Shown piece by piece: positions 28,201 through 40,200 of a DNA stretch of 64,000 bases. The position numbers were made by a program, and so were the translations under genes. The stretch is from contig OZ024879.1 in the NCBI GenBank assembly GCA_964017185.1, positions 29,670,956 to 29,734,955 of the forward strand. The letters run 5' to 3'. This DNA is from Rugalucina vietnamica (taxonomy: Eukaryota; Mollusca; Bivalvia; Lucinida; Lucinidae). Each line of letters opens with the position of its first letter. Within the stretch, counting starts at the first letter, position 1. The notes beneath the pieces are model-generated. The model was not told the origin of the DNA. It made no database searches and saw only the letters and a program-made list of their open reading frames with translations.

Positions 28201-31200
28201 TCAGGTTATTGTCCTACTTTAGGTATACCATCCACAGTTGTAAATGCTACAGCACCTGAGTGTAACATTGGGAAACTTCTTAAATAAACCTAGAAAAGAA
28301 ACATTGTTTGTTTTGTGGTTTACAATTATTGTCAAGAATTTCTTAGTTATGCCCGGACGGTGTCTATTAGCCAGAACTAAGGCTGGTTAATGTGTCTTAC
28401 TCAATCACACCATTGGGCCCCGTGGGATTCAAACCCATGACATCGCCACCCCCTTGGAGTCTAAAGCTCTATCATTAGGTCCCTCAAAAACTAATACCAG
28501 AATCAGCAAAATGAGAAAGTTCTTTTTCCTTATCTCAGAACTGAAATACTTTGCAGATAGTAGTTTGTTTGTTTGTATTGAGGCTTAACGTCCCAGTCCA
28601 CAATTTTTCAGTAATGTCAGGATGGAGCCAATGCTTCCTGGGTTTAACCAGTACTGTAGGGAGTTGATGTGTCTTGCTCAAGGACAGAACACGGTGCCAT
28701 CTGTGGGGATCGAACCCAGGACCTCTCAATTCAGAGTCTGATGCTCTACCACTACGGCACCATGCTCCCTGCAGATGGTAGTCTGTAAACATACCAGTGA
28801 GCCAGTAGTGACATCACTCTGTGAAGCTGTTTTACTCTTCTTCTTCTTAGACCGGCTTCTCTCTAACAGTTTCTTCCTCTGGGCAAATGGCATGGCACCC
28901 CTATACATAGAGAAAATCAGTTATTTTTATTCAAAATTGGTCTAACTGGAGCACCTTTTAATGTTCCTCCAGCTCTTAAAGGATCTATTTGAGCCGCCTC
29001 ATGGGAAAACCAACAATCTGCATATGCAAAACCAAAGGCGCAGATCAGCTTCGCAGTAACTGCGAAGCTGATCAGCGCCTTTGCTTTTGCTACACAGATA
29101 TTACACTTCCTCTTCTTTCTAAATCCAACATTTCAAGCTTCTAGCCTTCTTCTGTGCTTGTACAGGCCGGTTTGTGTCAAACCTGTTCGGAAACCACATT
29201 GTTAGTTTTCCCACGAGACGGCTCATTTGTTATCAATGCAGCTGACGTAGTGACAGGAAATATTCCTGTATCCCTGCACCTACAGGTCAGTTCAAATTGT
29301 ATTTCAGCCTTTTTTGCGTTGCAGTTAAATTTAAAGATTCAAGCACCAGTTAAGTCACATGGACTTGGGACTTTAGCTTTCATTTTTATGTTTGTTCCGG
29401 GCGGACTTCAGTTTCTTATTATTAGCATGTGCTTAGAGTGATGCCCCATAACCAACATAAGTAAAAGCCATGTATTAACAGCATGTGTGCATGTGAATTG
29501 CACTATTAATACATGGCTTTCTCCTCTTTAATCAATGGTTGTTAATATCATGTGACACAGGTATTTATGCAATAATAATGAAAGCATAAGCTATACATGA
29601 TAATCATTATCTGATCCACTATATTCTAAACCAGAAACACTACTTAAACATGCACAGCAACAATAAATTAAGATATTATCAACTTTAATTGAACCGTCTC
29701 GTGGGGAAAACCAACAATGTGGTTTTCGAACAGGTCTGACACAAACCGGCCTGCACAGTAACAGAAAAGAGCTAGAAGCTTGAAGTTTTGGATTTAAGTA
29801 GAAGAGGAATTGTACTATCCAAGTAGCGAAAACAAAGAAGCTGATCTGCGTCTTTGTTTTCGCCTATGCAGATTGTTGGTTTTCCCATGAGGCGGCTCAA
29901 TTGTTAAGCAATGAACGCTAGCTACAACACAAATCCAAGACTTACCACCAATATAAAGCGCCACTTTCCAACCTGGCACATGTAAACAATGAACACGTAT
30001 GAAGACTACATATCTTATCCGACTGGAACTCCGTGAACGTCTGGGCCGCATGTTCCAATTTCTGCGCCACCACGCCCAGCGTGTCGTCTATCCAGGTCGC
30101 GACTTTGTCGGACTCCGTGTAGACCGAGGCACGGACTGCGCAGGCAGAGATACCAAGGATTTTCTCTTGTTGAAGGCCAAGAGGGATTGTCTTGGGGTGA
30201 TGAATATTTGAATTCTGGAAAAGTAAAGCAAAATTAATTTTTGTTAATTCAGGACATGACTATTTGTAGTTTGAAGCACGCACAGCTTAAGCCAACATAC
30301 TCAGGATTTTCTCTGGTTGGAGGTCCAGAGTACAGCAAATACTTAACTTCTTTGATACTTCTGGATCTATCTGACAGTTGAGCCGCCTCATGGGAAAACC
30401 AACAATCTGCATAGGCGAAAACAAAGACGCAGATCAGCTTCGCTGTTACTACCGCGAAGCTGATCAGCGCCTTTGTTTTCGCTACTCGGATAGTACAATT
30501 CCTCTTCTACTTAAATCCGAAATTTCAAGCTTCTAGCTCTTTTCTGTGCTTGTACAGGTCGGTTTGTGTCGGACATGTTCGGAAACCACATTGTTGGTTT
30601 TCCCACGAGGCGGCTCAGTTTATAAGCACTTTCAGCAAACAGAAACAACTGAAGAACAACTTCACGCTTGCTTTTGAAGTATGAAAAGTGTTTTTATTTT
30701 TGTATATAATTAAGTTATCAAAGAAAAGAATTTGCTTTCAATACTTGGTCTTGATAATACAATGAAGATTGAACCCGACAGGTATAATTACATCCTCAAA
30801 TGAGCATATGCAGTCTATTAAATGAGCCGCCGCATGGGAAAACCCAGTCTGCATAGGCAAAAACAAAGGCACAGATCAGCTTCGCACTTGATCAGCGCCT
30901 TTGTTTTCGCCACACGGATAGTACAATTCCTCTACAATTCCTCGTACATCCAAAATTTCCAGCCGCTGGCCATCTTCTGTGACTGCACAGCCAGGTATGT
31001 GTCGGACCTGGCCGGAACCCAAATTGTTGGTTTTCTCACGCACAGGCTCAAATAGACTAGGTCCTGCGCAGAAGCTCCTCTGGTTCTTAGTATTTTACAA
31101 CCCACACATCAGCTGAAGTCGTATAATGATGGGACCTCCACTTAAAATCTCATTTAAATGAATGAAGTCTGGAGTGGTTTGCAAGGCATGTGACATTACC

Positions 31201-34200
31201 ACTACTCCATGCAGTTTTCTCTGGTACTTTAATTTTTTCATAGGTAAACATCTGTGTTTCTCATAAAACAGCATATAATATGAGCTGAGACACGAGAAAA
31301 CCGGTCTTCAGGGTTTCCCACAAGGTCTGACACAAACCGACCTGTACATTCACAGAAGCAGGCTAGAAGCTTGAAATTTCCGAATTAAGAAGAAGAATAA
31401 CTGTCCTATCTATGTAGCAAAAACAAAGGCACTGATCAGTTTCGCAGTTACTGCGAAGCTGATCTACGCCTTTGTTTTCACATAGGCGAAAATCTGCTTT
31501 TCTCACTATGTGGCTCATATATGAGCAGCGTCATGTGAAAACACTTTTATTTTCGCCAATGCAAAAGCCACATTTGTTTTCACTACAGATCACCTTTGCT
31601 TTCACTACTCAGATAGTAAAATTCCTCTTCTTAAATAGAACATTTCGAGCTTCTAGCCCTTTTCTGTGACTGACAAGGCCAGTTTATGTCAGACGTGATC
31701 AAAAAACCTGACAAACGTTTTTTCTTGCATCAGTGGCTCACATAATACCCAAATTAACCTACCTCTGGATGTTTATAAGGTTCATAGTCGTTCCATTTCC
31801 AGCTGTACAGCTGGCCATTGGTTCCTATAGCAACCAGGTCAGAGTGCATGGCAGCAATATGGCTGAACCGGGGAAAATTACCATCCTGAAAGAAAATTGG
31901 AGGATAAATTGACAGGGGGTTCATTAGTCACAATTCTGTTGCCTCCGACTTCAGCAAAGTTTAGTTAATTCTTAAGTATCCTGTGAGTTTAGCCATCACT
32001 ATTTTTCAATTTCCACTGCTTTTCTTTTTCAAAAAAAGTACACAAGTTCTTGACTTTGTGATCGAGTATTCAAGTAGCCTTACAATCTCTGATGGCAATA
32101 ATTTGGAAATTTACAAACAAACCTGTGTATGCATCAACAAAATTATTTTCTTGCAAACAATTCTAAATTTACAGCATCATCAATAATATGCTTCTATGGA
32201 CACATAACAAAAATTGAACCGCCTCATGGGAAAACCAACAATCTGCATATGCGAAAACAAAGGCGCAGATCAGCTTCGCAGTAACTGCGAAGCTGATCAG
32301 CGCCTTTGTTTTCGCTACACGAATAGCACAATTCCTCTACTTTCTAAATCCAAAATTTCCAGTCTCTAGCTATCTTCTGTGATAGTATAGCCCGTCTTGT
32401 ATCCGACCTGTTCGGAAACCACATTGTTGGTTTTCCCACCAGGTGGCTCAATTATCTTTCATTAATCTACTTTTTCCATCCAATACTGCATATCTTCCCC
32501 AAACAGTAGTGGATTGGACAGAGGACTCTGGCCCTTCTTCAGACTGTCAGTAGTAAACCCTTCCACTTTGTCTCGCTCCAGTGATTTCAATGCTTCATCT
32601 CGCAGGGTTGTGTCCAGACGACGTCTATCCCTGATTCTAAATATAGATTCCCGCTCTCTGTCTCTGTCAAGGTCACCGACTCTTTCTGATCTTTCACCTT
32701 AATTTAGGAGTACAAAATTATGAGTTTATTAAAGTAATGTGGTATTGAAGCAAGTTTTCTAAGCATTGTTTTGTTGGGGGTTTTTTCATCTTAATATACA
32801 AAATGTTCCTAGTATATTATACAATTGTTGCCCTTGAGTGAGGGTGACATGACGATTTGTTCACCCGAGACAGGTAATATTGCCGAGGGCGAAGCCCGAG
32901 GGCAATATAACCTGTTGAGGATGAACAAATCGTCATGTTACCCTCACTCATGGGCAACAATTGTTTTATTATACCGAATCACATTTGAAATAAATTAGTG
33001 ACATGCTACATGACAAACACATGTTTACACATTTACGATAATATACTCATCAAAAGAAGTTATGCACCAGTTAATATTTTTCTCATTTTAAAATCATGTC
33101 AAGTATAGATATTTTTCAAATAAACTTTTAAAACTTAATACCATCTTAAAGGGCTGGACTTCCTCAATAACAAATCAATATTTTTTCTTAAAAAGATTAA
33201 ATAAAAATGTGCAAAAATGCATGTTTTTGAAAACACCAAAATTTGGGATGCAGCAAAAAGCCCACATCTTTATTTCTGGGCTTTCAAACCCGAATTCGTT
33301 TCACATCCTCATTCGAGATACTGAAAGCAATCATTTAAAGCTAAAAACTAAAAATTGATTTTTTTTTTGACAAAAACACTATTTTTGACCAAAAATAAAG
33401 ATTTTTGAGATTTTGTTTAAATTCTAAGATAAAGCTTAGTAAATCATCTCTCCAATAAAATGGGTTGTTTTTCTTTCAAACACAGCATGCAGCACCCATA
33501 AATGTTTAACTGGAGAAACTGGTTTTCAACCCATCCAAATTCAGAATTTTTAAAAAGCTGCATATTAAAGAAGTACTCATGCAACATCTTCGACATGAGA
33601 TTGCCTTTAACAGAAAGAAAATAGGCGGCAGGTTTTGGTGTTAAAACATCTCATAGTGATCCAAAATTGAAATGAATTTCGAGTTTACTCATTCTTTCCA
33701 ATATTTATCATTTTTTCTCAATAATTGCAATTTTGTCAAAAAATGATTTTTTACTAAATTTTGAGATTTTTTAAATTGTTTTAAGGCTTAATCATTAGCT
33801 TTGGCGCTCTTGTGTGTAAATTTGGAAACAAAAATTTATTCTTAATGCTGTGGCATTTTTTGTGGAATTTTTTCGATTTTCCCATTTTCAGCATTTACAG
33901 AAAATGGGAATTTTAATTTTTTCTAAAATCGTTACCGCAATGATTTTTGGTCTTATCATACACATTATAAAACTCTTTCAGACTGTGCAAATTCAAAAAG
34001 CTAGGTTTAAAATTTATTAGTTAAAATGTCACTTAAAAATGTGAAAAAATCTAAATGGTGCAAAACTTCTTTTGATGAGTATATGACGTCAGAGGGTACT
34101 ATGATCATGCGACATGACAGATTAGCACCCTCCATGTGCACTGTAAACAAACGCAAGTGCAGCTGCACGTTTTAGGCAGATATGGCGTCAGAGGGTAATA

Positions 34201-37200
34201 TGATCATGCGACATGACAGAATAGCACCCTCCGCGTGACCTGCTCTGGACCAATCAAAATCCACACTCAGCCAATGAATATTAATGAAGTATAATAAAAA
34301 AGAAAGAAATCTTATTTTAAGTCATGTGGGAGAAGTTTTTTGCTAGTAATGATGCTTTACATCCACTGGCAACAGCTACGGTCATGTCATGACCGTCAGT
34401 TATCCTGGCAACACTGTCCCTGGGCAAGTCTCCCAGAGGCAGACGACAAATATGTTGTGCACATTTCTTTTACTACTGACTGACAAATGCTTTTCTTGAC
34501 TCCTAAACATACATTGTACAAATTCAACAAATTAGAAACTCATACCTAGCCTAGATCTTGTACCAGAGCCTCTACTCCTGATTGAAGAATAACCAAACAT
34601 GTCTTCACTGAACATGGCGTCAGAGTCAATGATAACACTAGGATGATCCGGGTGTATTCCACTGTCGAGAAGTGAAATTAGGTCGTCGGGAACGTACGAG
34701 TCCTGGCTGTCGTCGTCATCACCTTCCCCTTCATCGTCACGACTAAGTAAGTTGTTGACGGCAAGATTGACATCTAGGTTCTGAAATATGGTTTTATGAC
34801 ATAAATTGAGTTGTGTTACATGTCAAATGATTTGGCATCTGAATCCAACGATTTCAGATTCATCCATCCAGTCTGAAATGGAATTTGATTTAGTATAAGA
34901 GCTTAGATCCATTATTTTGTTTGATTTGCGGTTTAATGTCATTTGAGGCAAATGATTTCAACTTAGGAACTTGTGAAAATTGATCTATCCAATCTGATTA
35001 CTCTGAAATGGAACTTGATTATAAGGTTAAAGAGCTTGGAAACTTTTTTGTTTGATTTGTGGTTTAATGTCCCAGTCAATAGTTTTTCATTCATGTTAGA
35101 ACAGAGCCACTGCATACTGGAAATAAATCAGTACTATGGGGAGTAAATTTGCTTTTAGAGCACTTAGCTTTCTTCATGATGAAAGTGACAACACTGAACA
35201 GGCTAGCATCCTAGCAAAACAAAAATTTCATTATAATCTCTTATTTTAAATTTTTATATTACTTAGGAAATGACCAATCTAACCTGATATGATCCAATTT
35301 GCAGTAATATGCAGTTATACTTACAGTTCTTTGTAATTCCCTAATAATCAAATTCCTGGACTTCCCCTGAAGCACCACCTGACATTGACTGATCAACTCC
35401 TCCGGGACGACAGACGCAGGCACCAGGGGACGTGTCCCCACTATGACCCCTGACCTACGTCCTCTGTTGACGTGGACAGCCCTCTGCATGGTGCGGTAGG
35501 CCTGGGACGTGGTGTTTCTGGCACTGGCCGTGGAACCTGTCACGCTAACGCTGGTGCCCCAACGACTGAAATATATTAATCAGAGTTCAAAATATTAAAA
35601 AATCTTAACATCCTTCTTTCTTCACTTTATAATTTTATAGTTCAACTAGGGCTTTCTTGGCTTTTAAATTATAAAGTGAAGACATGGCCTTCATTTAAGT
35701 CTCATCTGAATGACTGGAGAAACCTAAGATTGAAACCACAACCCATGATTTATAAGGCTTTTAAAGGTTAAACCATGGAGGTTTACGAGTTTATATAGGG
35801 AAATGAGTTTAATGACTAGAATTGTCTTTCAATCATAGTCAAAGCCACACCTCAGGCTACATAGTAACATCACATAGTAACATCAGCTTGCATACAGTTC
35901 ACAAATTTGGCTCATCTAAAATACTGAGTAAAACTTACGCTGTAGGCTGATCAGTTCCTGTTGTACCAAGGACATCAGAAACTAGTACCAGAGGGCTCTC
36001 AACTACATGACTAGCACCACGTGATGTTGATGGTCTTTCACTTCGCTCAGTCTTACTGGCTTTAGTGCTATAACAGATAAAATTGTAAAGATAATAGATT
36101 TGGAAAACTTTATCAATTTATGACGTCGTTTATCAGTCCTTGTGGTTCCGAGGACATCAGACACTAGCACAAGAGGGCTCTCAACTACATGGGTTGCACC
36201 ACGAGATGTTGACGGTCGCTCACTGGCTTTAGTAAAGCAACACAAATTATTGTGACGGTATTAACAAAATTTTGAACATTAAAAATACTGATTTTACATC
36301 CTACAAATATATATCTAGACTTTGTTGTTGTTTATGTGGATTCAATGTCAAATTGTCAATGAGTTTGGACTTGAGATTTAAGAACTTTGATTGCCTGGCT
36401 TGAAGTAATTAGTAATATGAAATAAGGCACTACATTTGTCGCTCTACTCCCATTGCACAGACAATTTTAAAATCAGCTACATATATGACAGCTTCCTCAC
36501 CCTGGTGACCATAGCCGATCATAACCATTATGGAAAGTTAGTTTATCAGTAAGTACAATGCAGCGCGTGTTGAAACGTGACAGGAACACGTGTTGCAACA
36601 TCACGATGACGTCAAAAATAACAATTCCGGTTCCGGTTGACGAAAGATTTTTTTTCCTATCAATGTACAGAAGAGCAGAATAGAACAGAACATTTTACCA
36701 TGTTCTACCACAAGAGCGACGCGTCGCTATTAAAAGAGACAAAACATACAAAGTATTACTACTGGCACTAGTAACATTCAGGCTCTGTGTGTCTGCTAAA
36801 TCTATATCTAGGACTGAATGTAAGCTTAACCCATATTTGATGAATGGATTTTCCCATCATTATCATTTGGAAGAGTCCACTTTCATTTTTAGGGGCATAG
36901 GGAGCGATTTTTAATTTTTATCTAATTTTTCGATGTATTTTCGTTAAGCAAACAGAATAGCCCCAGATGGGACGCCGCGTTCTGGGGCTATACTGTTTGC
37001 CTATGTCCCATAAAAGGGATGCCAGGCTTAAATGTTAAGTGGTTTATCCTACCTCTTGCTGGTGGTGGTGGCTGTATCATGTTTACTAAGGTCAAGCCTG
37101 TCTGTCAGAAGATTGAACTGAACACGACACACTCTCCCGTCCTGAAATCAGTCAAAAATACATGTGCATGTATGACTATAGTGTTGCTGTGCTAAGATTC

Positions 37201-40200
37201 GGAGTGTTCTGTGACTGCTGCATAATATGATACTGCCACTGGCAAAAAATATTTATCATTTATTTCTATATGTTCAAATATACATGTGACCAAAACCAAA
37301 ATGTTTGAGCCATGCAATACCAGGGATTCTTTTTTGGAGTGATTCGCTTATTTTTCAGCCAAATATCTCAACAAAACTGGCTAAATGGGAGGAAAAATCT
37401 CATTCAAAACAGTTACTTTCGCTAAAGATTGGCAAATTTTTCTCCCATGATATTTTTAGCAAGAATTATCCCTGCAATCTTGTTTATGTGTAACTTCCAG
37501 ACCATCCACTAGTCCCAAGACCCAAGCAATTTGAACTAGTATCAGAGGGACAAGAGTACAATTGCTTTTCTTGCAAGTTGTGAAAATGTTTGAATACAAA
37601 CAGCCTAAACAGTAACTACCTCAAGTAAGAAAGCAACATGATTAGGTCCAACCACACACTGTGTCACTGTAAGATTTCTAAGAGAGTTCAGAGCAGGGGG
37701 AGCTATGAAACCATGGCGGCTGATCTTCTCTGCAACTTCTCTTAACCTGCAAGAAAATGAAAAAACATTATTTGAGCCATAAAATCAAATAAACTTGCTG
37801 CAGGCATGCATGATACCCAGCCACGCAAATTTAATTTAGTACAAAGAAACAGAATATCTTAGTCAATAAATTTTCCAGATATAGAGCATTTGTCATGTAA
37901 AACTCTGTATGTATTTGATAAAATTTACCCATCTTCAATCCCAAACCACTATTTCCTGATATGAACTTTTATACAAAGTTTGAAGAAAATTGGTCAATAA
38001 TTGCACAAAACAGAGACAGGAAACAAAATTTAACATAAATCAAGGGCCATAATTCTGTACTTATTTGATGAAATTTACCCATCTTCAATCCCAAACAACT
38101 CCATCACGATACAAACACCTATACAAAGTTTGAAGAAAATCAGTCAATAAATGCTCAAGCCCGGAAACAAAATTTTAACGTAAATCAAATTAAGGGCCAA
38201 AACTCTGTACTTATTTAACAAAATTTACCCATTTTCAATCCCAAACCACTCCTTCCTGATATTAACTCCTATACAAAGTTTAAAGGATATTGGTCAATAA
38301 ATGCTCAAGATAGAGCATAGAATCTGTTTTTTGTTTTTAGCTTAAGCTGAGTGATATAATTTACTGAATTTGGGTATGATGTGAAATCCTACAGGCCCAA
38401 TCCCAACTACTCAACAATTACTAAAGAATGTGTAAAACATAAAAGAAATTGTGCAAAGATACATTATGAAGTGACTTATTAAGTTTCACAAAAGATCAGC
38501 TCTTCAAAGTACTGATTACAAAAAAAATTACATGGGGGGAAAAACTGACTGGGTGGGGAAAAAACTGACTGGGGGGAAATTCCGGCCTGTTACACCGGAA
38601 ACGAAATTTAAAAGTAAATCAAGGGCCATAACTCTGTACTTATTTCACAAAATTTACCCATTTTCAAACCCAAACCAGTCCTTCCTAATATGAACTCCTA
38701 TACAAAGTTTGAAGAAAATCGGCCAATAAATGCTCAAGATAGAGCCTGGAAACGAAATTTTGTTAATGTTGTAAATCAAGGGTCGTAACTCTGTACTTAA
38801 CAAAATTTACCCGTCTTCAATCTCAAACCACTCCTTCCTGATACGAACTCCTAGATACAAAGTTTGAAGAAAATTGGTCCATAAATGCTCAAGATAGAGC
38901 CCAGAAACGAAGCACTGTGGGACGGACGGACACTCAAACGCAATTTTTTTTTGAGGGTATAACATAATACCCCACACTTTTTCAATTGGCGGGGTATAAA
39001 AACCAATATTTTGCATATGCGAAAACAAAGATGCTGCGCAGTAACTGCACATCTGATCAGCGCCTTTGTTTTGCTACTAAGCCTACACAGATAGTACATT
39101 TCCTCTTTTACCTAAATCCACAATTTCAAGCTTCCCTGATCTCCTCTGCTGAAATGTCAGATGATTGTGTGTCTAAATTTACTTCTCTTGTTCCTGATTC
39201 TGAACCAGGGAACGCTTGGCTCAGTCCTATGTGCTAATGACTGTGCCAGACAGCCCCAACATACTCAGGTCCTACGTTACCGCAGATGCTCCGTTAATAC
39301 CAAGGTATTTGAATAGCTTGTGATTTCTAGCTTGCTGCGACCCTTAGCCGTTGTTTACATTAGAGATAACCCCGGGGAGATCCCCCGAAGCGAACGTCAT
39401 CCCCAACAAGTTTGAGGCACATTTTGGTCGATATGTCTAGATAACTGGACTGCTCGGTGGCAATTAATGACAAAAACTTACAGCTACCGAAAATGTTTGC
39501 TTAAATACTTTGGGTGATGATGATGAGGTTGAATGTTGTTTGAAACTATCTGTTCAATAAACTTCCAAGATAGTTAAGACTTCTCAAACTGATCAGTTTT
39601 CCATTAAGATGAACTCTGCGATTATATACCTACCTTGAATAACATAACATCAATATGTTTGAATTTGCAAAACAGATAAAAAAAGATTTATTTTTTTTTT
39701 TCGATTTGGAAAATTATAGGAGCTAAATGATAAAAATGTAATAGATGTGAGCAAAAGATAGTTTATCTTGTTTATTTTTAGTGAGCAAATGAAACACTAG
39801 TACAGCGATAAGCGAGTAAACCAGTATACCCACGATGCCAAGCCGCTTCAAAATGATTTGATCAAGGCCCACAACTGGTGACGGTAGTTTGTGGCTTATA
39901 GTATCGTTGAATATCTTAAGTCCGTGAATATTCCAAGTTCGTGGGGTCAATGTTTGTGTGCCTCTCTGGCAGACGTCTGCTTGTGCAATGGTTGGAAAGG
40001 TGCCAAAATGTTTCAAAGGGTCAACTTCCTTCATTTATAAATAAATTGTTGTAATTCTGATCTAAATAAGACCAGTGTGTGCAGTTATTTTGCAAAGGTC
40101 ACAAAATATTGATTTTTTTCTTATTTCCAAATTTTGTACCTCTTAAAATGCTCTAAAATCTACAAAATAAGAACTGTCAAAAAACCAGCATGTGTCTGAA

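Noticed and set aside
39723..40034. 103-residue frame with a C-terminal membrane-like segment
   Set aside because: Inside UBR5 intron 1, no homologue recognised, no promoter or splice support.
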